Shown here: positions 1-12,539 of the stretch, piece after piece
Layout: each line of letters starts with the position of its first letter
How positions within the stretch are numbered: position 1 is the first letter of the stretch
Assembly: GCF_907164915.1 (NCBI RefSeq)
Contig: NC_061867.1
Location: 30,873,751-30,937,750 of the forward strand
Reading direction: 5' to 3'
DNA: 64,000 bases
Source: Impatiens glandulifera
Taxonomy: Eukaryota > Streptophyta > Magnoliopsida > Ericales > Balsaminaceae
The notes under the pieces: model-generated
Told to the model about the DNA's origin: nothing
Database searches by the model: none
What the model saw: only the letters and a program-made list of their open reading frames with translations
Position numbers and translations under genes: made by a program

Positions 1-2430
1 TTAGCATTGTTATCTCAAACGCTAACGGAACGTTCAAACGCTAATGTACCTCCAAGCAAATGTTAGGACACGCATGGAACGACGTCGTTTTGGCCTTTGA
101 TCTTCTTCATCATCACGACGTCGTGAATATAAGCTTCAAGATCCGTGCTGATCTTGGATTTTTGGAACTCAGCCATTGGTCCACAAAATGAGGTGATTCA
201 AATCTCGGAATGATCACCCTACGATGGTGATCATCCCCCTACAAGAATAGGCTTTCTCACGGTCTATTCCGGCGACTACAAACCAAGAATAGTCAAACGT
301 CATTAATGACTTTTGGCGAATTTAGGTCACTATGCTTCCCCAACTAACCTAGGATGAATATAAATATCCTCCTAAAGTCATTCCAAAGTTAACCTACCAA
401 CACACAACCTTTAAATCGCAAAAAACATCAAAATCTTCCATTAAAGCTTCAAAGTGTCGGATTTTTCGAATTTTTTGTTTAAGGCCTTAAAACTTGAATA
501 TGTTTATCCAAAAAGCTTTTATAAGGATCAATGAGTGTTCTTCAATTCTTGGTAAGCTTCCAATCACCATTTAATTCATATTTACAATTTGAATTTGAAA
601 TTTTTATATTTCAAATTAGAGAAGTTTGCATGCTTGTTGTTCATGTGATTTTATGTTTGAATATTGATCCTATGATTATTTAGAAATTATCTGAATAGAA
701 TAGAATCGATCAAAATAAAAAAATCAGAATTTGAATTTCCAAAATCAAAAAACGGGTCTGCTGTTCTTGGATTATTTCTGTTAAATTATAGCCTAGAAAA
801 CTTCCCAACATTATTGTAAACATGTTGGGTAACTATTTGGATCATGTTGGATCCATCCCAATCATGTTTGATGAAAACCAATAATTTAAAATAAAATGAA
901 ATTTTTTATGTTCTTGAATTAGTCAAAACGAACATACAGTGTTCTTGTTTTAGTACCAATTAAGTATATGTGATATAGGAAAGCTATTGTATAGTTCATT
1001 TCACTTCAAAACAACTTTAAAATTAAAAACCCAAATTTTGATCACAAATTGTTTTGAACAAATTGATCATTATCGAGGTCGATTGATACTTTGAGATGAT
1101 AATCAATGTGTTCTTGTGAGCTTTGTGAAGCTACCCAAGCTCTTGGATCAAAGAATCAGATCTAAAAAAACTAATTACAAAAATGAGTTCTTGTGTTCTT
1201 GAAGAACGAGGCCGGTGAGCCTAGGACTGAGAGAACTGAGCGAGAATCTTCGGTCCGGACCTAGACCAAGGACCGGAAAAATTAACCTAGGAACAATATT
1301 CTTGAGTTAGGACAAAAACATATGATTGATGTTCTTGAGTTAGGACGGAGACATTTGACCGATGTTCTCGAGTTATGACCGAGATCTGGATCCGAGAGTT
1401 CTAACCTTAAGATAGAGCATCTTAAACCCTATGAATGAGTTTCCTAGACCTATGACTGAGAGTTCTAACATTGGGACCGAGACTCCCAAACCTTATGACC
1501 GAGCATTCTAAACCCTAGGACGGAGTTTCCTACACATAGGACCGAGAGTTATAACCCTAGGATCGAGTGTTCTAACCCTAGGAAACGAGCATCCTAGACC
1601 TAGGACCGAGAGTTCTAACCTTGGAACCAAGACTCCTAAACCCTAGGACCGAGTTTCCTAAACTCTAGGATCGAGTTTCTTAGACATAGGACTAAGACTT
1701 CTAGACCTTAGGACTGAGTATCCCTACACTCCGACCGAGAAACCTATCCCTAGGCTAGTCCAAGACTGATATGTTTTTACTTCTAGACCGATAAATCCCA
1801 GCCAATGATCGAGTCCTTAGTACTTCGACCGGGGGTCTCTAGTACTCAGACCGTGAGCTCCCGAGCCCAAATCGAGGGTCTCTGGATCCTGACGAATAAA
1901 ATCGAACCCAAACCCTAGGATTATTGTCCTAAGGCTTGTTTGGTTATACTTTACAAAATCCAAAATTATTTTTTGTAATTTTGGGACCCAAATACATTTT
2001 CCAATAATTCTGAGAGATCGGAAAATGATTTCAAAATATTTTCGGTGTCTCTTAAACAAATATTTTAACCAAGGCTTCGTTTGGTGTTTATTTCTAAACC
2101 CTAACATCCTTTAAAATGATTGATATTTTTCAAGTATAATCCTCCTTAGCGATCATCCACAACAGGTACCAACATTTTAATATTATTGTTTCAATATTTC
2201 AAATTATGCTAAAACTTATAAGCATGAGTAGAACCGGAAAAATAATCGGTTAACAACTCAACGTTATACAACCTATTTTCAAAAAGTCAAGTTTATAAAT
2301 TAGAGACCATCCTTTAACGGGTACGTAGGACATAATGCGAATGCTTTTTCCTATGTATCACCAAACTTCGAACCAAACGAAAATCTGGTGCAAAATACGT
2401 TGTTAAACGTACACCATTTTTATAAAATCA
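1..2430 (+). mobile_element. Gypsy (Tat-like) LTR remnant, copy A; 5' part outside window
   Basis: Non-coding repeat sharing long blocks with 4056-5700 and 44698-46390, for example the stretch ending in ACGACGTCGTTTTGGCC near 80-98 and the AAGGATCAATGAGTGTTC block near 523-540. A TATA-like GAATATAAATATCC lies near 355-368. The right end has GGGTACGTAGGAC at about 2319-2331, then ends in CA at 2429-2430 and is followed two bases later by TGGCGACTCT. That order resembles the LTR/primer-site junction of Tat/Ogre-type Ty3/gypsy elements. This is known family style plus inference: no gag or pol is present, and the 5' end and any TSD lie outside the window. Confidence 0.5.
1205..1765 (+). repeat. 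ACCGAG minisatellite inside LTR copy A
   Basis: Degenerate tandem repeat with units of roughly 18-30 bases built around CCTAGGACCGAG and GAGAGTTCTAACC. The same array sits at the same place in the other two LTR copies (about 5430-5700 and 46020-46390), so it is part of the element and not a local expansion. The motif ACCGAGAGTT is also the core of the CACTA subterminal repeat at 12541. Confidence 0.8.
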
Positions 2431-2740
2431 ATTGGCGACTCTGTTTTCAAATAAATAATGTTTTTTAAAATTAATTATTTTTAATTGATTTAAACCGGAT
2501 TTCATAAAAATAAAATCGTAATTTGATTTATAAAAAATCCCTATATTATTAAAATTTGAATAAAATTAATTATTTTTATAATTAATTTTAAGTTGCCAAG
2601 TGCTATTTTAAAACGATGTCTGACACGCAAATCAAGGTTGTAATCGTCGAACCTCTCGTCACTACGGGCTTGCATGTGCAATGTTGCGCTCACGCACGCG
2701 CCAATGCCTATTGCGGGATAATTCCGGGGTTACAAATATA
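2431..2740 (+). other. Primer-site-like sequence and short internal remnant after LTR copy A
   Basis: TGGCGACTCT starts at 2433, two bases after the LTR end, and fits a Tat-type primer-binding site. The following 300 bases are AT-rich, then turn GC-richer (2610-2735), and stop where LBD-spacer sequence resumes near 2738. No coding potential is recognisable; open frames here are short and match nothing I know. Probably a truncated internal leader. Confidence 0.35.
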
Positions 2741-3544
2741 TAAGATAGATATCCAAACAATTATCAATCTCACAAATAATTCATCAAATAAGTTAGTTAT
2801 ATAGTTGAATGTAGAATTTGGATTGAGTATAATTCTAGATGGATTATGTATCATTATGGAACCAATTAAAGAGGGTTGTCTATATCGGATTGTTACGAGG
2901 AGGATTATTCCATAGTGACGACGTGGATGACTCAAAGTTATTAGAAATCAATAATGATCCATAATTTCGATGCGGAAGTATCAATTAAAAGATGAAACCG
3001 ATTTTAATGACTTGGACAAAACTTATCCATAAAACACACCAAATTTTAGGCCCAAAACAAAAATAAAGTACAACCCATTCTCAAACTATAATTTTTTATA
3101 AAATAGAATAATAATTTATTAGTATTTAATTGCATATACTCAAGTCATGTGAATTTTCTTCTATTATTACCAATTTAGACGAAAAGTACATTTTATAAAA
3201 TAAAAAATTATATTAAGACAGTCCGAAATTACGGGCCCAGACACTATTAAGATAATCCTCAATCATGTCATATCAAAGACTAAAATGAAAATTTTACCAG
3301 GTTTCTTTTTTCTTTTTAAATTATAAAAATAAAATTAGTCGTTTACCAGATTCTTAGATCAATTATTTGCTTGGCAGGTTTGAGTTTATGGATTAGATCA
3401 TCTCATGAGATTTTTAAAAACATATAGGGCCCATTTTGCTTAAGAAGCTTAATTCATCATTTTGCCACAAATCCTAACAACTTAGGATTAGTTTATTTAA
3501 CTCTCAATTTATTTGGGTGTTATAGTAATTTTATAAGTCTAAGG
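2741..3544. other. LBD-unit 3' spacer, no gene
   Basis: AT-rich spacer. The block GCTTGGCAGG..GAGTTTATG near 3371-3390 reappears at 57696-57716, and the TTCTAGGCCCAAAA-like block near 3045 matches the 3' flanks of other LBD units (8605, 49018). This marks the remains of an LBD unit whose gene is not in the window or is lost. No exon was found. Confidence 0.5.
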
Positions 3545-5700
3545 CCTTGTTTGATTTTGAGTATAGTTCTAAACAAAAATCATCTTTCTCTTATCATTTT
3601 TGTAAGCACTAAAAATCAATATTTCAATTTATAATATTAAAATAATTGTTTTGAATTATTTTTAAATAAATAAGATCAAAATAATTAACTCAATCAAAAA
3701 AACATATTTAAAACAATTATTTAGGATTAATTATTGTGTTAATTAATCAAATTAATTAAGAGTTAAGACCAAAATTAAAAAATAAAATTATTTGAGGTAA
3801 ATATTGTACGCATATTATCTCAAAATAATTTTAGATAAATTAAATAACAAAATTAAATATTTTTGATGAATTGTTTTTCCCTTTATTTAAAAGAATTATT
3901 TATTTAAATCCTAAAAATATATATTAAATAAATTGGAAAAATATTTGTCATATTTATTTTAATATTTTGTGAATTTAAAAAAATCAAAATTAAAGCTAAA
4001 ATGGTGAAAGAAAAATCAACTTCAAATAAACCTTTAAGGATTTAATAAAAAAAAATTTGTGATCTTATGTAGCGAAACTACAAATATAATTGAAACGCAC
4101 GCTAGGATCATTAAATAAGCGCTGGATTTTTATCCAGCGCCCAGGAACGCTCCGCGTAGCCGGTTGTGACTGAGGAGAAGCGTGCACATAAGGTAGAGGA
4201 TTAGTTAATGCCCATTAGTTAAAGCGCTAACGGAACACCATATACCGACGAAACGCCAATAGAGCGCTGACGGAACGCGCCCTAGCCTCCAAACTACGTT
4301 GTTTCCTCTCGCGACCATCTTCTCAAACGCGACGCCAGAGTGGATAAGAACACTCCCCTTTGATCTTCAAGTCAAAGTGGAACTCCTTTGTTAGTTTAAC
4401 AAATTGATTGATTCAAAGCTTGAAATGATCACCCTATGATGGTGATCATTTCCCCTACAAGAGTAGGCTTTGTCACTGCCTATTCCGACAACTACATGCC
4501 AAGACCAATCAAAAGCCATAACTTTTGGTTTATTCAGCCCACTTGGCTTCTCCAACCAACCTTGGGCAGCTATAAATAACTCTCATGGATCATTCTGAAG
4601 TTAAGTAACCAACACACAACCCTCATATTGAAAAAAAAAATTCCGCCATTAAAACTTGAGGCTTTCGATTTTTTTGAATTTTCTATTTGAGTCCTCAAAG
4701 CTTGGATCTGAGCATCCCGAAAGCTTCCTTAAGGATCAAGGAGTGTTCTCCAATCTTTGGTAAGGTTTCAATCACCTTCTAATTCATATTTACAGTTTGA
4801 ATTTAAATTTTTAGTATTTTAAATTACAGAATCTTGTATGTTTGTTGTTAATGTGATTTTATGGTTGAATATTAATCATAGGCTCATTTAGAAACTATCT
4901 GCATGTGATAGAATCGATCAATCGATCTAAATAACAAAAACAAAAATTTGAATTTCAAAAAAAATACGGGTTTGTTTTTCTTGGGTTAATTCTGTTGAAT
5001 CACTGCCCAGAAAACTTCACAACATGATTGTAAACATGTTGAGAAACTAATAAGATCATGTTTAATCCATCTCGATAATGTTTGATCAAAATCAAAAATT
5101 TCAAACAAAAATAAAATTTTTGAGTTCTTGAATTAGTCAAAACGAACAGGCAGTGTTCTTGTGTTTGGTACCAATCAAGTATATGTGATATAAGGAAACT
5201 ATTGGATAACTCATTTTACTTTAAAACAACTTTAAAATCAAAAACTCAAATTTTGATCAAACTGTTTTGAACAAATTGATCATCACCCAGGTCGATTGAT
5301 ATCTTAAGAATTAAGATGATGATTAACATATTCCTAGGAGATTTGTGAAGCTACATAATATCTTGGATCAAAGAATTAGAGCTAAAAAATGAATTTTAAA
5401 AATCGGATATTTGTGTTCTTGAGGATCGAGGCTTATTAGCCTAGGACCAAGGACCAAGATAATTGACCTAGTGCCGAGACCTATGACCGACTTCTTTAGT
5501 TAGGACCGAGACCTAGGACTGATGGTCTTTAGTTAGGACCGAGATGTAGAGCCAATGTTATTGAATTATGACCGAGAGTTCTAACATTGAGACTGAGACT
5601 CCCAAACCCTAGGACCGAGAGTTCTAACCCTATGATCGAGACTCATAGATTTAGGACCAAAATATCTAACATTGGGATCGATACTCCCACCCCCTAAATA
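3545..5700 (+). mobile_element. Gypsy-like LTR remnant, copy B
   Basis: Collinear with 44030-46390 (copy C) and, from about 4200, with copy A. It contains AGCGCTGGATTTTTATCCAGCGC at 4118-4140, an almost perfect hairpin, a TATA-like CTATAAATAAC near 4570, and an ACCGAG minisatellite from about 5440 to 5700. There is no coding region and no clear terminal CA or TSD, because sequence similarity fades inside the minisatellite. The left edge near 3545 (GGCCTTGTTTGATTTTGAG) also begins the repeat at 55460. Confidence 0.5.
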
Positions 5701-6476
5701 AATTCACAATAGTAGGGCAAATTGGATATATTTTTAATTCATATATAACTAAGAACAAATCTCATCTATATTCTATATTATATCTTTCATTTTCGAAAAC
5801 TTAGAATTGTATCATAACACAAATATCTATTTAGTCGAATATGGTATAAGATGTGTCTTTCGCTGAGCATAAGTTATAAAACTTTTAGGCATGTAAAAAA
5901 TTATATATGGGTAGATGCATTCTAGCTATTTGAAAAGAAAATAGAACAGGATCCCTGGATGTCTGAAATGAATTAAGGCAGCTTGGAAGAAAATGGATTT
6001 CTTAGAATTTTGAATCTCGAATAGTATTTCCCTGAAAATATATGTTCAACCGACTAATCTATCCAATCCTTTTTGCGGAGTTGATAAATTATACGCCCTC
6101 GAGTTTAATCATAATGACTGACTTCAATTTTGACTCTATCTCCTAGTAGTATCCAGATAAAACTATGTTGGATCTTTCCTAAAACATAACCTAGAATTAG
6201 ATCTTCATTATTTAAGCGAACCCGGAACAACATTTTGTTCGTTTGGGTTTACATCTAACCTAGATTGTGTACTTTTTATGTAAAGAAACCTAAAATATCA
6301 CAAATAATTAATGTTTAATTAGAACATTAATCTCATTTTTCCTTTTTATATCGATCCACTTTACAAGGAAAGGAACTCGACCACCCTCACCAATCTAACA
6401 AAACTAATAAATTGAATCATTTTTCATCCTAAATTTTAAACCATAACAAATTCCTTCTCAAAAAAAAATATAAAAA
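5701..6476. other. Upstream region of LBD copy 1, no gene
   Basis: AT-rich sequence between the end of the LTR minisatellite and the old LBD start. The last 120 bases (about 6345-6476) keep the pattern seen before the other LBD starts: a CCACTTTACA.. stretch, CTCACCAATCTAACAAAAC, then an A-rich run. The TATA-like box present in copy 2 is degraded here. Confidence 0.45.
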
Positions 6477-7916
6477 ATGAGCCTTAAGGTCAATTCCTGT
6501 GCCCGAATCATTATTGGGCCTGCACATTCTTGCGAAATAGGTGCCTGATTGACTGCATATTTGCTCCTTACGTCGATTCCGATGAAAGAACCGCCAATTT
6601 TGCGTTTGTTCATAATATTTTTCTGAGCGAGGAACATTCCAAGCTTCTAATGCATATCCAGATCTAAAAACGAAACTATGTTGTTTTCACTTTGTTGCTC
6701 GTCTCCGAGATCCTACCAATTGTTGCATATCTCATATCTATTATCTCTAATATCTATCTACAAGACATAACATGATTTATCATGGATTAAATAATCACAA
6801 AAATTATAAACAAATCAAAACAATAATTATGTTAAAATTTCTAAGAATATATTTTGGTGTTGTTATATAGTGTGTTATATATGTTTGGTTGTAGAGAAAA
6901 ATAGTTTTAAAATTGGTATAAAATGTTGGTTTTTGTATACTTGTGAAATAATTGTTTGCTTAATAATTTTAAAAAAAATTAATTAGATTACTTATCATCT
7001 TCATTTACGTTGCAAATGGATGCCTACAATATTAGTTTGATATTATCTTTAGGATAAAATCTTCTACTCTCAATTGTTCAAAATAGAAAAAATAATTATT
7101 TAAAAAAGATATTAATTAATTACTGTTGTTCTCCTTCAGATAAAAGAAGGAACATGGAATAATTAACTGGGAGCAAGCAGCCCAAATGTTATCTTTAACA
7201 TTTATATGTTTATTTGACTTAACTTCTTTATTAATATTATAATATTTTGATTTTATTTGATTATTTAATCTTATAAACGTTATTTTCAATATATTATTAG
7301 TTTAAAAAAAAAAATTCTATAAAAAAACATTTTAATAATAAAAGTTAACGTTATTTGACAAAATAAATATATTATATTAGATTATGGTAATATAAAAAAG
7401 TAATTATATTAGATTACGGTAATATAATAGTTCAAATTGAAATCCTACATTAATATAGCTTTTCTCTTATGTGTATATATATATATACAAACATGATATT
7501 ATTTTTATTTAAACATTAACAAAATATTATATGAATATATTTTATGTACTACTATCTTGTCCCTCCTCTTAAGTCATTTTATTGGAAAATTTAATTTTAA
7601 CAAGTAATAATTTTGGTAGAAATTTTTTGTTAATTAGTATGCTTTTCATTTGATTATATAGGTCATAACTCTTCAATCTGAGCTTTCGACCTTGCAAGCC
7701 CATGTAGCCAGTCAGCCGCCACCTCAGCAACAGCCGCCGTCTTCTTTGTCCATGTCGGACTTCCGTTTTGTTGGCGCTGCCACCTATGACATGTCACGTC
7801 TTCTCATCATCAGAATTCATGGGCAGCCAATCAGCAGCAGTTCCATGATCAGAACCCTTTCGCCGGAGCTCCGGTGGCCGGCGACAGTGGGGAAGAATTT
7901 GCTGGGGAGTTACTGA
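6477..7916 (+). pseudogene. LBD copy 1, pseudogene of LOB-domain transcription factor
   Basis: Exon 1 remnant runs from ATG 6477 to about 6750; exon 2 starts at 7662 after TATATAG. Compared with the copy at 11077, exon 1 has lost bases in the Cys block, so the frame reaches TGA after about 23 codons, and part of the GAS block is deleted. Exon 2 begins with the conserved LQSELSTLQAHVASQ segment and the [16 protein letters not shown] run, then lacks about 50 bases around 7795 and shifts frame. The same exon 2 deletion is shared with the fragment at 46807, so the two are sister copies. Not functional as an LBD protein. Confidence 0.85.
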
Positions 7917-10900
7917 TGAGGAATCAACCTGGAAGGAAAAGATCTTCCTCAAGCATGTCACCTTGCACTAATTTAATCTCTTTTTATTTTTAATAATATA
8001 GGTGACATTTAGCAAATAATTATTATCATGACTAGCAAATAATTATTATCATGACTATATAATTTGTTTTCTTTTCCGTACTTTGTTTACTGAATAACGT
8101 TATTAAGGAAATCCAATCCTTTATTTATTTATGTTTCTAAATTTTAAAATTTAGTATATTTTGATTGTCCATACTATTGTTATGAATCCATATTAAATAT
8201 ATGATATATGTAGGGTATAATATATGATTTATTTAAATAATTCAAGATGTATAATTTAATGGATAATCAATTCTTATGATTAATGTATATTTTTTCAAAT
8301 TTACCAACTTGAATTTGTACGATTTTTTTATAAAATGACTTGTTTGAAATTAGTATTATATTAGTGTTTTTTTTACTTAATTTTGTTTAATTAATATTTT
8401 AAAATTACTTAAAAACATTTTAAATATGAATTATTAGATATATAAAATAAGATATTAGGATAATTATGAAATACATCCAATATATAGGATAAGGAGTTGG
8501 ATTTTAAAATTTTGAATTAGTTATAAGAGAACCATTAAGTTGACTTTTGAGATCCCAACAAATAATTGGGCTACGGGACTCTCATTCTTACAAAATCCCA
8601 AATTCTAGGCCCAAAATAAAATAAAGTCCAGAAATCATTTTTATTCTGTGTTACGTCTTTTTCTATGGACCTTAATCCATTATTTAATAACATATAATAA
8701 TAATTTATAAGTATTTAGTTGTATATAACTTAGATTGTGAGATTTCTTCTTTTTTCACTATTATTATCAACTAGCATGTAGTCGGAGCATTTACACGAGT
8801 AATATATAAAAACTCGTGAAAAAAAATTACGGTAAAAATGTGATATCATTTTTAATTTTATTTTTAACTGTATTAAATTTATGAGTGAGTCAACCCATAA
8901 TCTGACCCAAATATTCATTTATTCTTACATATATATCTAAATTAATCATAGTTCTCGACTCGACAATCTGAATACTTTAAAAATTAAGCAATATATATAT
9001 ATAGCTAGTTATAAAGTTAGACTTATATTATTAAAATGTTCCGCGTTTATCAAATTTAATGTTAAATTAAAAATATATAATCTTATTAGCCTAATTAGTT
9101 AAAAGATTATACTTATTTTATTATTTTTTTATGTTGCAAGTTAAAATATACCTATAACATATTTAATTTAATTTTTAAACGGTAAGGTAGGCTTAAGCCC
9201 ACCCTAGAATTTTGTGATTTCTCTTTAATATATATAAGTTTGAGTGAGATTACAGTTGTGATTTGAGGGGAGAAGGAGTGATTGATAATATTAGAGTTTG
9301 CTTGATTTTTTATTTTATTTGAGATTTTTGATAAAATATTTATTTGATTTAGTTTTTACATCCATTAAAATTTTAAAATTAATTAATTATTTTATCCATT
9401 AAATAAATGAGAGAGAAAATTTATAGAATATATTAAATAATATTTTATTATTTCATAAATAAAATAAATGATAAGATAAATAAAGTTAAATATAATAAAA
9501 TATTAAGGTTTGGATAAAATTATAAAATACCTAATATCAAATAGATTTAGATGTATTCATTATTATTATTTTCCTAAGAGTTTGTTTGATTATGATTATT
9601 TTAATGATATTATTTTTAAGATTTATTTGATATGATTATGAGTATTTTTATAAATTGTTGATATTTATTATCTCTCAAATAATGTGTATTTATTTTATGT
9701 ATAATAATAGTTTATAATAAATAATTAATTTATTAAAATAATTAACATAGATGTATCAAGTTACAAACATATTCCATTTTAAAAATAATAAAAGTAATAT
9801 TATGTTTGTGTGATAATTTTAAAATCACATTAGTGTAAATATTATTATTTTTTTCTTAGTCTTACGAAATAATTAAATTTTCTTAAGCCCATCGTAACAA
9901 TAATTTCTGGGTCCGTCCATATATATATATATATTCAAATTTACCATAAATTTCAACCTGGTAATTCAATACTTTTAAAATTAAGTATCATATAGTCAAG
10001 TTTACTATTTGATTCTTCATCTCATTTTATAATATTCAAGAAAAATAGTAAATTATGTGACTAGAACTATCGAACTTACTAAACACGTTTTCAAAGAAGA
10101 AACGAAAATGTTGGTTGTTACAAATTCTATGACCATTTAAAATATATATATAATTTAAGTTGGATTTTTTTAAAATCCATTAAATAAATTATAAATTTTA
10201 GTTAGTAAATATAATTTTTTTTGTACAACTTCTCTTTCCGTTAACTTCATATGTGATTACTTTTTCTTAAACATCATTTTATCTATTTTTTTCTTTAAAA
10301 TAAATTTTGGTAGCAATATGAGAAGATTATGAAACACAACTTTACACCTTTTTATTTTTATTTATAAAAGATTTATTTCATTTTATTATAAAAAAAATGT
10401 ACAATTATGAGTCAGTATTATGCCAACATAATTAACAAATTCCAAGCAAGCATTCATTTGATTTTATAAAAAAAATATTATAAAACAAAAATATATATTT
10501 TTTCAAACTCAAAGATGATTGTATATATTTTGTAACAATATTTATAACAACTTGTTTTCTACTTTTTTTTTTTAATTATTAAAAGAAATTTGATAGTAAT
10601 TTTGACTAAATGAGTTTCAAAGCGGCAAGATACAAGTGGGTAGTGCATGGATCGAGAGTAAAAATAATTGAGTTTTTGTTAGTAAGGTTCTTTTGCGTGT
10701 ATGATCTTTAGTTTAATCTTCGTGACGAGAGTTGTGATCCAACTTGTTTAGAATTAAATTATTATTTAAATTTTAACTTTATAAAACTAAATAAAAGATA
10801 TTATAATATTTTGTAATTAATAAATTAACTAATGGTTGAAATATAGATGATGTGATAATATTTTTATAAAAAAATCCTAAAATATTACAAATAATTAATA

Positions 10901-10990
10901 TTTAATTACAACCATTAAACTCTATTTTCTTTTTCTATCACTCCACTCTACAATAAAAAGAACTCTATCAACCCTCACCAATCTAAAAAA
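7917..10990. other. LBD spacer between copies 1 and 2, no gene
   Basis: AT-rich, collinear with 47122-50330 downstream of copy 5 (for example the ATTGGGCTACGGGAC block at 8567 and 48979). The uninterrupted AATTTAATGGATAATC at 8255-8270 is the empty site of the hAT inserted at 47420. A block at 10636-10735 (GTGGGTAGTGCATGGATCG..) recurs upstream of copies 4 and 6. No exon or RNA gene recognised. Confidence 0.6.
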
Positions 10991-10993
10991 CCC

Positions 10994-11001
10994 ATATATA
11001 A
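10994..11001 (+). promoter_or_regulatory. TATA box of the intact LBD gene
   Basis: ATATATAA lies 76 bases before the ATG of the LBD gene, with a short A-rich leader between. The same layout (CACTCTACAA, CTCACCAATCT, TATA, A-run, ATG) can be traced upstream of copies 4 and 6, so the core promoter was duplicated with the gene. Confidence 0.6.
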
Positions 11002-11076
11002 GTTCAATCAATATTCATCCTAAGAGTTTACACCAAAAAAAAAAACCTCTAACTTCTCAAGGAAAAAAAATAAACA

Positions 11077-12420
11077 ATGAGCATCAAGGCAAATTCTCAC
11101 ACCAGAATCAGGGCATGCAGAGCCTGTAAATTCTTGCGGAAGAAATGCCTCGAGGACTGCATATTCGCACCTTACTTTAATAACGGTGAAGGAACCGTCA
11201 ATTTTGCGGTTGTTCATAAGATTTTCGGAGCGAGCAACGTTACAAAGCTTTTAACCAATGTCCCAATCCACAAACGACCCGACACCGTTTTTACTTTAAA
11301 CTACGAGGCTCATGCTCGTCTCCGAGATCCTATTTATGGTTGCATGTCTGAGATCAGTGATCTCCAAAATCAGGTACTTATGTATTTAGATATTGACCCT
11401 AACATGGTTTAACATGAATTAATTAGTAATGTCAATTAGAAACAAATTAGAACAATAATTAGTTCAAATCTTCTATAAAAGTAAATTATGGTGTAATTAT
11501 ATGGTGATGTTATATGTAAATTTGGCCTTATGAAATAATTGATTTTCTTAATAATTTTGTAAAATCTAATTTAAATTATTTAAGTTCTTATCATTGTTAT
11601 ACCATTATTAGAAATGTCTAGGACAATGGTTTGCTATCTTTAAGGTTATATATTTCTTTAACGTATCTTTTTGCTAATATTATAATATTTTGGTTTTATT
11701 TGATTATTTTATCTTATATACGTCACTTTTATAAATATATTATTAACTAAAAAAACTTTTCACAAAAGAACTATTTCAAATATTAAAATTCACGTCACGA
11801 CAAAATAAAATATATATTATTTTAGATTATAATATAAATTTTAAGTGAAGTCATCTTCTTCTAAAATATATCTTATTTTAATTTTAAAAATTATGGTTTA
11901 TTTTTTGAAATAAACTAATGATATTATAGTTATTTGTACATTAACACAATTTTATATGGATATATTTTATGTACTATTATTTTGTCTCTTCTTTTAATTC
12001 ATTTTTTTTTAAATTTAATTTTAACAAGCAATGATATTAGTTTTTAATTTTTTAGTACATTTTTGTGGACATGAATTTTATATGTAGGTGATCAATCTAC
12101 AATCAGAGATTTCGTGCTTGCAAGCCCATGTAGCCAGGCAGCCGCCACCTCAGCAACAACCGCCATCTTCTCTGTCCATGTCGGACTTCCCTTTTGCTGA
12201 CGCTGGCACCTATGACATGTCAGTACCTCTCTATGAGTTTGATCCAAATATTGGATCATCTCATCAGCAGGCCAATTCATGGGCAGCAAATCTGCAGCAA
12301 TACAATGAACAGAACACTTTCGCCGGAGCTCCAGTGGGCGGCGGGATTGGGGAAGAGTTTGCTAGGGAGTTACTGCTGAGGTATCAAAGATCTGCCCCAA
12401 GCATGCCACCATGGCCCTAA
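11077..12420 (+). CDS. LOB-domain (LBD/ASL class I) transcription factor, intact copy 2
   Basis: Two exons, 11077-11373 and 12088-12420, joined across a 714-base GT-AG intron, give 209 aa. The LOB domain fills residues 13-114: zinc-type block C14-x2-C17-x6-C24-x3-C28, the GAS-type block around FGAS at 50-53, DPIYG at 84-88, and a leucine-zipper-like run at 96-114 that spans the intron (L96, L103, then Ile107 and Val114 in place of Leu). The C-terminal half is rich in P, Q and S, as in transcription-activation tails. LBD proteins are nuclear, plant-specific DNA-binding regulators of lateral organ and root development. The domain looks closest to the LBD18/19/20/30/31 type, which is a tentative call. 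One oddity: the usual Gly of the CGAC motif is Arg15 here (copies 4 and 6 keep Gly). Expression cannot be judged. Confidence 0.88.
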
Positions 12421-12520
12421 TTCATAATTACTTTTGATAATCCCTAAACTATTAACTATGGTAATTTGGCAAATATTTATTACCGTCCTTGAATGGTAAT
12501 TTTTTTTCTTTTCCGGATTT
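12421..12520. other. 3' flank of LBD copy 2 up to CACTA insertion site
   Basis: Continues after the CACTA at 23245 (GTACTTTCTTCATTTAATAA). The unbroken equivalent is at 51780-51860, 3' of copy 6. Confidence 0.8.
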
Positions 12521-12523
12521 TCA

Positions 12524-12536
12524 CACTGGTGAAAAA
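12524..12536 (+). repeat. CACTA left terminal inverted repeat
   Basis: CACTGGTGAAAAA directly after the TCA target copy at 12521-12523. Partner at 23229-23241. Confidence 0.93.
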
Positions 12537-12539
12537 GTG

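Noticed and set aside
2616..2804. Open frame of 62 codons in a GC-richer patch
   Set aside because: No recognised domain, spans the border between an LTR remnant and LBD spacer.
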